Shown: positions 25,521 to 34,030 of the stretch, piece by piece
How the letters are laid out: every line of letters starts with the position of its first letter
How positions within the stretch are numbered: position 1 is the first letter of the stretch
Origin: Pseudescherichia sp031987975
Lineage (GTDB): Bacteria > Pseudomonadota > Gammaproteobacteria > Enterobacterales > Enterobacteriaceae
Direction: 5' to 3'
DNA: 64,000 nucleotides
Assembly: GCF_031987975.1 (NCBI RefSeq)
Contig: NZ_DALZYX010000007.1
Coordinates: 62,001-126,000, forward strand
Program-made: the position numbers and the translations under genes
The notes under the pieces: model-generated
Seen by the model: only the letters and a program-made list of their open reading frames with translations
What the model was told of the DNA's origin: nothing
Database searches by the model: none

Positions 25521-26825
25521 TCAGGCGCGCTTGGCGCGACGTTCAGCAATAAAAGCAACCAGGAATACGGCACCAATCAGGTCAAAGAAGCCCATGGCAA
25601 TGAATAGCGGGTTAAAACCAACCTTGTCGGCGGTAACCCCAATAAGCAGAGAGAAGAGGAAGCTGGCGATCCATGCGGCAGAGCCGCGCATGCCGTTAAC
25701 GGTGGCCATCTGCCCCTTGTCGAAAGACTCCACCACCAGCGCACTGAGCATGCAGGAGATGATCTGATGGCCGAAGCCGCCAATAGAAATAAGGGCGATG
25801 ATGATGTAGGGATCGCGGGTCAGCGTGACGATAGCCAGCGAAATCATCAGGAATGCGCCGGTAACTGAGCTGGCGACGATGGCGTTAATGCGCACGCAGC
25901 CAAACCAGCGAGTATAAAGTTTGGTCAGGTAGCCGCTGGCGATACTGCCCAGATCGGCGGCGAGGAACGGCAGCCAGGCGAACATGGCGATCTGTTTCAA
26001 ATCCATACCATGCTCTTTTGCCAGATACAGCGGCACCCAAAAGCTCATCACTGCCCAGGCCGGTTCCGCCATAAACGCCGGAATGGCGATACCGTAAAAA
26101 CGCTTGTTCTTCGAGACGGTTTTCAGCGCGGTGAAGAAGGGCAGCCTCTCGGAGAGCGGCTCATTATCTTGCTGAATATGCGCCCGCTCTTCTTTGCTCA
26201 GGTTCGGGTGCTTATCAGGGCTATGATAGAACGCCCACCACAGCACCACCCACAGCAGCGCCAGCACGCCGGTAAACATAAACGCCCCCTGCCAGCCGAA
26301 GGAAGCGTGGGCGAAATAGATGATTGGCGGTGCCAGCATCGCGCCGATAGAGAAGCCCACGCCAGCCCAACCGGCAGCAATGGGGCGCTCGGATTTCGGA
26401 AACCATTCGCCGATGGTTTTGGCATTTGCTGGCGTGGCTGCCGCTTCCGCCCCGCCCATAAAGAAGCGCAGGATCGCCAGGTGTAGCCAGTTGCCAGCCC
26501 CGGCGTGGGCGATGCAGGCTACGGCCCACAGGGTGGCGCAGATCAAAAAGCCCAGCTTCAGGCCAATGACATCGATGAGCCAGCCGCACAGGGGCTGGAA
26601 AAGGGTATAGGCGAGCTGGAAGGCACCAACGATCCATGAATACTGCTCGGTGGTAATACCGAGGCTATCCTTCAGTTCCGGGGCGATAATCCCCAGCGAG
26701 TTGCGGGTAATATAGTTAACGGTCACGCCGAGGAGGAACAGGATCAGCATCCACCAGCGTAATTTTTTGATTATTCGAGGGCTTTTGGTCACCACCCCGT
26801 CATTGTTGTTGATTCCCTGGCTCAT
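25521..26825 (-). CDS. MFS carrier of the anion:cation symporter family (sugar/sugar-acid uptake)
   Basis: 434-residue, 12-helix importer related to ExuT/GudP-type carriers: VNYITRNSLGIIAPEL in helix 1, GWLIDVIGLKLGF (motif A-like), and GAEAAATPANAKTIGEWFP in helix 4. It probably brings in the substrate of the GH31 enzyme that follows 15 bp later in the same operon. The start is ATG 26825 because GGAGAAACTG lies directly before it; the reading 20 codons longer has no such site. Transcribed divergently from a LacI-type regulator about 300 bp away. Confidence 0.85.
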   Translation of the reverse strand: MSQGINNNDGVVTKSPRIIKKLRWWMLILFLLGVTVNYITRNSLGIIAPELKDSLGITTEQYSWIVGAFQLAYTLFQPLCGWLIDVIGLKLGFLICATLWAVACIAHAGAGNWLHLAILRFFMGGAEAAATPANAKTIGEWFPKSERPIAAGWAGVGFSIGAMLAPPIIYFAHASFGWQGAFMFTGVLALLWVVLWWAFYHSPDKHPNLSKEERAHIQQDNEPLSERLPFFTALKTVSKNKRFYGIAIPAFMAEPAWAVMSFWVPLYLAKEHGMDLKQIAMFAWLPFLAADLGSIASGYLTKLYTRWFGCVRINAIVASSVTGAFLMISLAIVTLTRDPYIIIALISIGGFGHQIISCMLSALVVESFDKGQMATVNGMRGSAAWIASFLFSLLIGVTADKVGFNPLFIAMGFFDLIGAVFLVAFIAERRAKRA

Positions 26826-26931
26826 CAGTTTCTCCGCACACGTTCTGTAGGGGACGTCGTGACGGGCTATCTGTTTATTTGTCATACCGATATGGCCCGC
26901 GTAAGGATATTTCTCTTTTTTAGCCTTGATT

Positions 26932-26941
26932 TTGTATACAA
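26932..26941. promoter_or_regulatory. Candidate operator palindrome between the MFS and LacI-type genes
   Basis: TTGTATACAA is a perfect 10-bp palindrome; a related half, GTTGTACGAC, lies 11 bp further on. They are in the 299-bp divergent spacer 26826-27124, where the local LacI-family regulator would be expected to bind. No other element could be assigned in this spacer. Confidence 0.4.
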
Positions 26942-27124
26942 CTAGTATGGAAGTTGTACGACAGCTTTACGTTAGGGGAGAAAAGGAGGGAGCCAAAGCG
27001 GATTCTGTGCAAGGATTCTCATCAATTGTTAAAAATATGTGGCAGCATGGGCATGCAACGAGTATTCATCAGGTTTTTATCTCATGAAAATATTCTCATC
27101 AGGGAAACGGAGCCAGATCACAGA

Positions 27125-28198
27125 ATGGATAAAAAGCTCAAAATCAGTGAAATTGCCCGCCGGACCGACCTGTCAACCAGCACCGTGTCGAGGGTGTTGG
27201 CCGGAAAGGCGAACACCAGTGAAGCTGCTCGCCAGGCGGTGCTGGCCTGCGCTCGCGAACTGGGGGTAATGAGTGGTATTGCAGCTGGCCGGCTGTTACT
27301 CAACAACCTGGTGGTTTTCGCCCCTCAGCGGGCGTTCGATGAGCGCTCCGATATCTTCTACTACCGTGTGATACAGAGTATTAGCAAAGCGCTGGAGCCG
27401 CATGAGGTCAGGCTGCGTTACTGTGCGCTAGAGGAGTTAGACAGTGACGCCAATGCGTTTATTGCCAGAATGGGGGAGCCGGAAACCCAGGCGGCTATTC
27501 TACTTGGCATTGACGATCCGCATATCCATGAGCTGGCGGCAGATTTAGCTAAGCCCTGCGTATTAATCAACTGCCGCGACAGGCGGATGCGTCTGCCAAC
27601 GGTTGCGCCCGACCACCGCGCGATAGGTGAATTTGCGGCTGACTACCTGTTTGATTTAGGTCATCGTGACGTCGTCACCGTTATGTGCCTGCGGCGCTAT
27701 ACCATGGATCTCCGCCTGGCCGGTATCAAAGAGGCCTGGGAGCAGCGAAACCTGAAGTTTCAGAGCAAACGCGATCTGATAACCGTTCCCAGCTTTAGCG
27801 CGAAAGAAGCAGAGGCGCGAGTCACGGAGTGGCTGGATAACCCGGCGCATAAAAACGTGCCGACAGCATTCCTGGTGGGGGGCGATTACATGGCGGAGGG
27901 GACGGTGCGCGCCCTGCAACAGCGCGGCCTGCGCGTGCCGCAGGATGTTTCGGTCATGAGTATTGATGCTTTTAATCTCGCCGCTATCCAGGATGTACCG
28001 CTGACGGCGGTGCATGTCCCACGCGACGAATTGGGCGTTGAAGCGGTACAGCTTTTACAGCAGCGGCTTATTCGTCCCCAGGCGGCCATCGGATCGTACC
28101 TGATCAACGGCACGCTGGTGGTACGGGAGTCGGTACGGCGGATACGACCGGGACAGCGTCGCACCGCCGTAGAGCGGGAAGGGTTGTACGACGTTTAA
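27125..28198 (+). CDS. LacI-family transcriptional regulator of the GH31/MFS operon
   Basis: 357-residue repressor: N-terminal LacI helix-turn-helix (KISEIARRTDLSTSTVSRVL, with hinge-helix region after it), followed by a periplasmic-binding-protein-like effector domain (VVFAPQRAFDERSD to SVMSIDAFNLAAIQ). The start MDKKLKISEIA at 27125 gives the normal N-terminus; a longer reading from 26954 adds 57 residues unlike the family. Divergence from the MFS/GH31 operon indicates local control by an imported glycoside. The stop codon shares TTAA with the convergent ybiU stop. Confidence 0.9.
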   Translation: MDKKLKISEIARRTDLSTSTVSRVLAGKANTSEAARQAVLACARELGVMSGIAAGRLLLNNLVVFAPQRAFDERSDIFYYRVIQSISKALEPHEVRLRYCALEELDSDANAFIARMGEPETQAAILLGIDDPHIHELAADLAKPCVLINCRDRRMRLPTVAPDHRAIGEFAADYLFDLGHRDVVTVMCLRRYTMDLRLAGIKEAWEQRNLKFQSKRDLITVPSFSAKEAEARVTEWLDNPAHKNVPTAFLVGGDYMAEGTVRALQQRGLRVPQDVSVMSIDAFNLAAIQDVPLTAVHVPRDELGVEAVQLLQQRLIRPQAAIGSYLINGTLVVRESVRRIRPGQRRTAVEREGLYDV

Positions 28199-29457
28199 GC
28201 CATGCCCAACGCGCGCTTGCCGTGCTCGTTCAGATCCGCAACCGTAAAGCGGTTCTCCCACTGCGCTTCATAATCCTCACGCGGAAAATCTCCCGGCGAC
28301 ACGCCATTCTCCAGCGCTACTTTCACCTTGCGGGCATAGGCGAGGTTTTTCTCGCACAGCGGCGCGGCAGGAATGTACATTACGTTGCCCCAGCCCTGCT
28401 GGTTCTCTACCGGTGCGACGGAGTGGATCACGTCGCAGTGCCACCATACCGAGTCCCCGGCCTCCAGCGCCGGAATGCTGGTTAACGCCTCCATCAGCAG
28501 CGGATGCCACTTTTCGGAGATGGGCAGCACGCGCCCAGGCGCAACGCCGCACAGCTCATCCTCCGGCACGTCGTCCAGCAGCGGGCGCAGCAGAATATAG
28601 GCCATCGCCTCGGGGATCGGCACCACGTGCAGCAGCCCCTGACCCGGCAGCATATCCGACAGCGCCGTCCAGCCCTGGAAAGTACGGAACACCGAGCACT
28701 TGGTGGTGTTATCCACGGTGTACTCTTCCACTTCGGTACGGTGGGCGGCGTGCCACGGATCGTAGCTGTCGATATCGCCGTTAAACACCGAGGCGAAAAC
28801 CTGCTGGTAGGCTGGCAGCAGCCAACGCTCCAGCGCCCCGGAGTCGGTATGCGCACCCAGCCCTTTAGAGGTGGTGCCCGGCGGACGGCGGCGGATGCGA
28901 TCCGGATAGATCACGCTGACGTCAGGATCGAACCACTGCTTGCCGTCGCTCTCGAAGGTCCAGAGACGGTTAAGCAGAGACTGCACCTGGGCCATCTCAC
29001 TGCTCTGGCGGGCCTGCATTTGCGCCTGCGACCAGTAGATAGGGTAGATCTCCGGGCGCGAGGCCTCCAGCGTTCCGAAGAAGCTGTCTCCCGGTCCCTT
29101 ATAGACATCGTCGAAACGGTTCTGGTCAAGGTAAGCCAGCATGGATTGATCCCAGCCCAGCGCCTGTTCGCGTGGGAAATGGCCCTTAATCACCGCGCAG
29201 CCCCGGCGCTTGATCGCTGCCCGCTGAGCCTCACTGACGCGGCCGCTCTTCACATCTTCGAAGGGGATCACCGGCCAGACCGTTTCGCCTTTCGCTTTCA
29301 GAGCATTGATCTCGGCTACCTGTGCAGCGATGCGCTCTTCAAGGCGGTTAAAAACGGTCTGCACGTCGCCAATCTGCGCCCGCAGGGCCTGTTTTACCTG
29401 ACGAATCGCAGCCTTATGGTCGGCGGGCAGCGTTTCGCTTGCATAAATTTCAGTCAT
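28195..29457 (-). CDS. ybiU: YbiU, DUF1479 putative Fe(II)/2-oxoglutarate-dependent oxygenase
   Basis: 420-residue cytosolic protein of the DUF1479 family. The HTDS motif (GLGAHTDSGALERW) and a distal His (WHCDVIHSVAPV) fit the 2-His-1-carboxylate iron site of cupin-type dioxygenases. Its function in E. coli is unknown. The start at 29457 follows GAGAGGG. The CTTTC...GAAAG palindrome found also at ybiV and ybiY lies 16 bp upstream. The convergent stop of the LacI-type gene overlaps its own by 4 bp. Confidence 0.92.
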   Translation of the reverse strand: MTEIYASETLPADHKAAIRQVKQALRAQIGDVQTVFNRLEERIAAQVAEINALKAKGETVWPVIPFEDVKSGRVSEAQRAAIKRRGCAVIKGHFPREQALGWDQSMLAYLDQNRFDDVYKGPGDSFFGTLEASRPEIYPIYWSQAQMQARQSSEMAQVQSLLNRLWTFESDGKQWFDPDVSVIYPDRIRRRPPGTTSKGLGAHTDSGALERWLLPAYQQVFASVFNGDIDSYDPWHAAHRTEVEEYTVDNTTKCSVFRTFQGWTALSDMLPGQGLLHVVPIPEAMAYILLRPLLDDVPEDELCGVAPGRVLPISEKWHPLLMEALTSIPALEAGDSVWWHCDVIHSVAPVENQQGWGNVMYIPAAPLCEKNLAYARKVKVALENGVSPGDFPREDYEAQWENRFTVADLNEHGKRALGMA

Positions 29458-29472
29458 ATAACCCTCTCGCAT

Positions 29473-29486
29473 CTTTCATTCGAAAG
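29473..29486. promoter_or_regulatory. CTTTCATTCGAAAG palindrome upstream of ybiU
   Basis: A 14-bp near-perfect inverted repeat. The exact reverse complement recurs at 33933-33946 upstream of ybiY, and a related TTTCATATGAAAG at 30495-30507 upstream of ybiV. It is a candidate operator. Confidence 0.5.
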
Positions 29487-29489
29487 TAA

Positions 29490-29517
29490 TTAACTTACAT
29501 ATGCTAATTTAAGTTAA
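29490..29517. promoter_or_regulatory. Inverted repeat TTAACTTA...TAAGTTAA upstream of ybiU
   Basis: Eight-bp perfect arms separated by 12 bp in the AT-rich ybiU promoter region; may be an operator. Function unknown. Confidence 0.35.
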
Positions 29518-29574
29518 AAAAAAGTTAATGCAAGTTTAAAAAGATGATGGGGTGCACAAAAGAGAGAAGAGGTG

Positions 29575-29601
29575 AACGCCAGCCGCGAGCGTGCTGGCGT
29601 T
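29575..29601 (-). terminator. Terminator-like hairpin after ybiV
   Basis: AACGCCAGC / GCTGGCGTT, a perfect 9-bp stem just past the ybiV stop. The T run is weak on the minus strand. Confidence 0.55.
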
Positions 29602-29608
29602 GAGGTGC

Positions 29609-30424
29609 TTAGGGGTTAAACGGGGAAGTGCCGTCAAGCACGGCCTGAATCACGTTCAGCGCACCCTGCTGGTTGTTATCGCCGGCCTGGAAGTTAGCAA
29701 TCTCTTTAATAGCCTCGCCAGCATTACCCATGGCGAAAGAGAATTTCGCCATGCGCAGCATCTCGGCGTCGTTGCCGCTGTCGCCGATGGTGACGCAGTC
29801 GCTGGGCGAAAGCTGCCAACGCTTGAGCAGGCGGGTGATACCGTTGGCCTTGTGCAGGCCAGGGATGATCAGATCCACAAAGCCGAAGCCGCTAGTGACC
29901 GGTTTCATAATGCCGTCGAGAGAGACGTGCAGAGCGTCCACCAGCTGCGGGATCTCGCTGTCCGGCAGGTTAAGAGAGAACTTAAACATCTTGTCGTCGA
30001 TCTCATGGTAGTCGCTCACCAGCTTGAGGCGATGATAGTGGTGGGACATCAGCTCGACAAACTCTGGCGGCGCGCTTTTGCTGACGTAGGCGCTCTCGAG
30101 GCCGCAGGCGACGAAGTTCAGGCCTTCGCTCTTGAGCAGCTCGCCCAGCACGATCTGGTACTCGTGACGGGTCAGCTCGCCGTGGAAAAGCTCTTTGCCG
30201 TGCTCGTAGACCAGCGCGCCGTTTTCGGCGACGAAGGAGATCTCGTCTTTGATTTCTGGAAAGAAGGAGATGAGCTGATAAAACTGGTTGCCGCTGGCGA
30301 CCACAAACTCAATACCGCGCGCCTGAAGCTCGCGGAACTGGCTGAGGAACCGGCTGCGGTCGTACGTTTTAGCATCATCAAGGAAAGTTCCGTCCATGTC
30401 AGTGACGATAACTTTTACGGTCAT
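29609..30424 (-). CDS. ybiV: HAD-superfamily sugar phosphatase YbiV
   Basis: 271-residue cytosolic Cof-type (HAD IIB) phosphatase; E. coli YbiV dephosphorylates sugar phosphates such as fructose-1-phosphate and ribose-5-phosphate. The four HAD motifs are visible: DMDGTFLDD near the N-terminus, a Ser/Thr in FVVASGNQ, a Lys in the cap-adjacent region (HKANGI) and GDSGNDAEML. Length equals the E. coli protein. It lies between ybiU and ybiW in the same direction, with a hairpin behind it and a palindrome upstream, so it may be a single-gene unit. Confidence 0.95.
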   Translation of the reverse strand: MTVKVIVTDMDGTFLDDAKTYDRSRFLSQFRELQARGIEFVVASGNQFYQLISFFPEIKDEISFVAENGALVYEHGKELFHGELTRHEYQIVLGELLKSEGLNFVACGLESAYVSKSAPPEFVELMSHHYHRLKLVSDYHEIDDKMFKFSLNLPDSEIPQLVDALHVSLDGIMKPVTSGFGFVDLIIPGLHKANGITRLLKRWQLSPSDCVTIGDSGNDAEMLRMAKFSFAMGNAGEAIKEIANFQAGDNNQQGALNVIQAVLDGTSPFNP

Positions 30425-30494
30425 ACGTTATGCTCCCAGGGTAAAAACAGTCAGGAGCATTCTAGTAACGATGTGAGCAAATGCACACCTTTAA

Positions 30495-30507
30495 TTTCAT
30501 ATGAAAG
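30495..30507. promoter_or_regulatory. TTTCATATGAAAG palindrome upstream of ybiV
   Basis: Near-perfect inverted repeat centred on CATATG, 70 bp upstream of the ybiV start, related to the ybiU and ybiY motifs. Confidence 0.45.
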
Positions 30508-30523
30508 TAAGCACTGATTGTAC

Positions 30524-30552
30524 GTAGGCCCGGCAAGCCTGCGCCGCCGCGC
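30524..30552. repeat. Degenerate REP-like sequence between ybiV and ybiW
   Basis: GTAGGCCCGGCAAGC..GCGCCGCC resembles one REP arm; the second arm is degraded. Confidence 0.4.
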
Positions 30553-30560
30553 GTGACACC

Positions 30561-32993
30561 CTAAAGCGAGTGCTCCGTTCTCGCGATAATATCGTCCTGC
30601 GCATCCGGCGACAGGGCGGTAAAGAATGCCGAGTAGCCCGCCACGCGCACCACCAGATCCCGGTACTGGTCCGGGTGTTCCTTCGCCGCCAGCAGCGTTT
30701 CGCGGGAGACGATGTTGTACTGAATATGCCACCCCTTACGGACTTCAAAGAAGGTGCGCAGGAGCAGCATCAGCTTGTGGCGATCGCCGTCGTTCTCCAG
30801 CGTGGCTGGATTCAGCTTCTGGTTGAGCAGCACGCCGCCAAGAATTGATCCCACCGGCAGCTTACCAACGGAGTTGATCACCGCCGTCGGGCCGAAACGA
30901 TCCGTCCCGGATGCCGGACTGGCCCCTTCCGCCAGCGGAGTGGTGGCTTTGCGCCCGTCCGGCGTCGCCATAGTCGCCGCGCCAAAAGGCACGTTGGCGG
31001 AGATGGACGAGGTGCCCGCGTAGTAGTTGCCGCCAATCGGGCCGCGACCGTAGCGCGGATTGTGATACTGCTTCAGTTCGTCAATGTAGGTCTGATAGGC
31101 GCGGTTCAGCAGCAGATCGACACTGTCATCGTCATTACCGTACTTCGGTGCGCCGTTGATTAAGCGCTGGCGCAGCTGCTCATGGGTCAGACCGGCAAAA
31201 TCCGCTGCCAGCGCCTCGGCAAGCTGCTGCTGGCCGATAGTGCCCTGGTCAAAGACCAGTTTCTTCACCGCCGCGAGGCTGTTGCCAAGGTTGGCGATGC
31301 CCACCTGTAACCCGGAGACCCAGTCATATTTCGCGCCGCCCTGTTTAATACTTTTCGCCCGCTCGATGCAGTCATCCACCAGCGCGGAGCAGAGGATATC
31401 GTGAACGTTCTCCTCCAGCATGGTGTCCACCACGTACTCAATCTCAATGGATTTGCGAGTGTAGTAGCGGATCTGCCTGTCCCAGGCCGCCATCACCTCG
31501 TTGAAGTCGGCGAAGTTACCTTTAGACAGCGCCTGGTCCTGGGGCAGGAATACCTTGCCGCTGGTGGCGTCTCGGCCCGCCTCAAGGGCGGCCAGCATCA
31601 CGCGGGCAAAGTTGATAAAGCTCATCCCGGTGCAGCGGTAGCCCCACTTGCCGCCGACGGCGGTCTCAATACAGCCGATCGCCGCATAGTCATACGCATC
31701 ATCCGGTTCGACGCCAAGCTTAATAAACTCGGGAATAACGATCTCATCGTTATTAAAGGCGGGCATGCCGAAGCCGCAGCGGATCACCTGTACGCAGGCG
31801 TCGAGGAAATCGTTGCTCATCCCGGCGTGATAGCGCACGCTCAGGTTGGGTTGGGTCGAGCGCAGGCGTCCGCAGGACTCGAGAATGGCGTAGGAGAGCG
31901 GGTTGACCGCGTCCTGCGCCTTGCCGTTTACCCGTTTCTGGCCGCCGATGGTGACGTTCTGATAGAGCGGGCTACCGGCGGAGGCCTTCGAGTGCGAGCC
32001 GGAGCGGATCTTATTCACCTCCAGCAGCTTCAGCCAGCAGCCGTGCAGCAGCTCGATCGCCTGTTCCCGGGAGAGGGTCTGATTCAGCTCGACGTCGCGG
32101 CGATAGTAAGGGTAGAGATACTGATCCATGCGGCCAAAGGAGACCGAGTGACCGTTGGATTCGATCTGCAAAATGAGCTGAATGAAGTAGCAGAGCTGCA
32201 ACGCCTGCCAGTAAGTTTCCGGCGGGCGATGGGCGATGATGTCGCAGTTTTCGGCTATTTGCAGCAGCTCGTCCCGGCGGCTGACGCGCGGTTCATCGCT
32301 GGCCATCTCACGGGCGAGGGCGGCAAAGCGTTCGATATGGTCGCTGACCGCATGCAGAACAATATCAATTGCCTTCAGGAACTGCTCACCGTGCAGATCC
32401 TCCAGCACGGTGAGGTTAATGCGCGACCGACGCTCGGCCACCTTCGCGCGCAGGCCGTCGAGGCCTTTTTCCAGCAGCAGCGGGTAGTTGACCGCCAGGT
32501 GCGCATCGCCAGAGGTCATGTTGCCCTCGGCCTTGATGATGCCTGTCGCCAGCAGGGCTTTCTGCTCGTCGGTAAACATACCGTAGCAGCGATCCTGTAC
32601 CGTCTGGCCGCGCCACCACGGGCAGATGTCATGCAACACGCGCTTGTTCTCTTCGCTCACCGCAAAGCCTGCCCCGGGACGATCGGCCAGGTCATCGATC
32701 TCCTTTTCGATCCACGACACGGTGTACTCGGGGAAGATAGGCGCGGCGCGAAGCTCGCTTGCCTGGTTGCCGATAATCAGCTCGTCATGCTTAATCCAAA
32801 TCGTGCGTTCGGCAAGATGGTGGGCGAGGGCCAGCGCCCGGCGCACCGGAATGGGCTTGTCGAGATGCTGGCGGTAGGCATCAGTGTAGTGCCGGGCGCG
32901 TTCGGTGCAGACCGGGGGCTTAACAATGTGCACCAGCGCATCTTTATGCGCCTGAATGCGGCGGGTCAGGGTATCAAGATGTAACTCGGTCAT
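30561..32993 (-). CDS. ybiW: Glycyl radical enzyme YbiW (PflF)
   Basis: 810-residue anaerobic enzyme of the pyruvate formate-lyase/diol dehydratase superfamily. The glycyl radical site is RVAGYSAFF with G786, and the catalytic thiyl site is C441 with E443 in AAIGCIETAVGG. A GCIE motif is characteristic of the dehydratase-like branch, which suggests C-O bond cleavage of a polyol or related compound rather than pyruvate cleavage; the substrate in E. coli is not established. It is activated by YbiY, encoded 4 bp upstream in the same operon. The length equals that of E. coli YbiW. Confidence 0.95.
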   Translation of the reverse strand: MTELHLDTLTRRIQAHKDALVHIVKPPVCTERARHYTDAYRQHLDKPIPVRRALALAHHLAERTIWIKHDELIIGNQASELRAAPIFPEYTVSWIEKEIDDLADRPGAGFAVSEENKRVLHDICPWWRGQTVQDRCYGMFTDEQKALLATGIIKAEGNMTSGDAHLAVNYPLLLEKGLDGLRAKVAERRSRINLTVLEDLHGEQFLKAIDIVLHAVSDHIERFAALAREMASDEPRVSRRDELLQIAENCDIIAHRPPETYWQALQLCYFIQLILQIESNGHSVSFGRMDQYLYPYYRRDVELNQTLSREQAIELLHGCWLKLLEVNKIRSGSHSKASAGSPLYQNVTIGGQKRVNGKAQDAVNPLSYAILESCGRLRSTQPNLSVRYHAGMSNDFLDACVQVIRCGFGMPAFNNDEIVIPEFIKLGVEPDDAYDYAAIGCIETAVGGKWGYRCTGMSFINFARVMLAALEAGRDATSGKVFLPQDQALSKGNFADFNEVMAAWDRQIRYYTRKSIEIEYVVDTMLEENVHDILCSALVDDCIERAKSIKQGGAKYDWVSGLQVGIANLGNSLAAVKKLVFDQGTIGQQQLAEALAADFAGLTHEQLRQRLINGAPKYGNDDDSVDLLLNRAYQTYIDELKQYHNPRYGRGPIGGNYYAGTSSISANVPFGAATMATPDGRKATTPLAEGASPASGTDRFGPTAVINSVGKLPVGSILGGVLLNQKLNPATLENDGDRHKLMLLLRTFFEVRKGWHIQYNIVSRETLLAAKEHPDQYRDLVVRVAGYSAFFTALSPDAQDDIIARTEHSL

Positions 32994-32997
32994 GGCA

Positions 32998-33897
32998 TTA
33001 TCCTCGTAGGGTAGCGGTTAAGCCGCACTCGCGGGCGTACGCTTCGGCGAAGGCCAGCAGGGCTGGCGCATCGAGCGGCTTATCGGGCGCGGTATAGGGC
33101 TGATTCAGTAGGTGATACTTGTTGATGCCCAGCGTGTGGTAGGGCAGAAAGTGGATCTCCTGAACGTTAAGCTCGTCGGCGGCAAAGCGGGTAATCGCTT
33201 TGACAGAAGCCTCGTCGGCGTTAAAGCCGGGGATCAGCGGCACGCGGATAATGATCTGCTTCCCTCGCGCTGCCAGCCGTTTCAGGTTCACCAGTACGCG
33301 CTTTGCCGAGCCGTCGGTCCAGGTTTTAAATGCCCCGCTGTCGATGTGCTTAAGGTCGGCAAGAAAGAGATCGACATACGGCAGGGAAGGTTCGATATAG
33401 CGCCAGGGCACGTGCAGGCAGGTTTCAACCGCCGTATGGATACCGTGGTCAACGCTGGACTTCAGCAGCGCGGCGCTGAGTTCCGGCTGCATAAAAGGCT
33501 CCCCGCCGGAAAGGGTGATCCCGCCCCCGCTGCGTAGATAAAAGGGTTTATCCCGCAGCACGGTGGCCATAATCTCCTCCACCGGCTGGGTTTCACCGCA
33601 GACCGTCAACGCCTGAGTGGGACAGCATCCCTCCAGAGCATTGAGATGCGTTTCATTGAGCCTTTGGCGGTGGATCAGCAGGCCGTTAATTGCCCGGTCG
33701 ATAACGCCTGGTGCGGCCTGTTGGCAGAGTTCGCATCCGTCGAGGCAGAGACGAGCATCGAAAAGCACCTCCCGCGTCAGAGCGCGGCTCTCAGGATTCT
33801 GGCACCAGCGGCAGGCCAGCGAGCAGCCTTTTAAGAAGACAACGGTGCGAATGCCCGGGCCGTCGTGCGTGGAGTAGCGCTGAATATTGAAAATCAT
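32998..33897 (-). CDS. ybiY: Glycyl-radical-enzyme activase YbiY (PflE)
   Basis: 299-residue radical-SAM activating enzyme that installs the glycyl radical on YbiW. The SAM-cluster Cys motif is GCSLACRWC (CX3CX2C) near residue 25, followed by an inserted ferredoxin-like segment with clustered Cys (CLDGCELC and LEGCCPTQA), then the SAM-binding GGGITLSGGEP. ATG 33897 follows GAGGGC. It is the first gene of ybiY-ybiW. An FNR-like site and the CTTTC...GAAAG palindrome lie upstream, fitting anaerobic expression of this oxygen-sensitive pair. Confidence 0.95.
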   Translation of the reverse strand: MIFNIQRYSTHDGPGIRTVVFLKGCSLACRWCQNPESRALTREVLFDARLCLDGCELCQQAAPGVIDRAINGLLIHRQRLNETHLNALEGCCPTQALTVCGETQPVEEIMATVLRDKPFYLRSGGGITLSGGEPFMQPELSAALLKSSVDHGIHTAVETCLHVPWRYIEPSLPYVDLFLADLKHIDSGAFKTWTDGSAKRVLVNLKRLAARGKQIIIRVPLIPGFNADEASVKAITRFAADELNVQEIHFLPYHTLGINKYHLLNQPYTAPDKPLDAPALLAFAEAYARECGLTATLRG

Positions 33898-33932
33898 AAT
33901 CTGCCCTCATATTTCATATGCAGATTAAAATG

Positions 33933-33946
33933 CTTTCGAATGAAAG
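33933..33946. promoter_or_regulatory. CTTTCGAATGAAAG palindrome upstream of ybiY
   Basis: Exact reverse complement of the 14-mer before ybiU. It is 36 bp upstream of the ybiY start. Confidence 0.5.
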
Positions 33947-33951
33947 TTATC

Positions 33952-33965
33952 TTGATTCTGGTCAA
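33952..33965. promoter_or_regulatory. FNR-like site between ybiY and fsaA
   Basis: TTGATTCTGGTCAA matches the FNR consensus TTGAT-N4-ATCAA at nine of ten conserved bases. It lies in the divergent spacer, 55 bp from ybiY and 66 bp from fsaA, and could control either. CRP shares a similar half-site, so CRP is an alternative. Confidence 0.6.
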
Positions 33966-34030
33966 TATATGGGCAGGTAGAAATAGGTAAGTTTTAAACC
34001 ATGCTAAATCTCACACTTTGAGGAGTTCAT

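Noticed and set aside
31401..32984. 527-codon open frame antisense to ybiW
   Set aside because: It lies wholly opposite a confidently identified glycyl radical enzyme; composition is that of a mirror frame in GC-rich DNA, and no domain or ribosome-binding site is seen.
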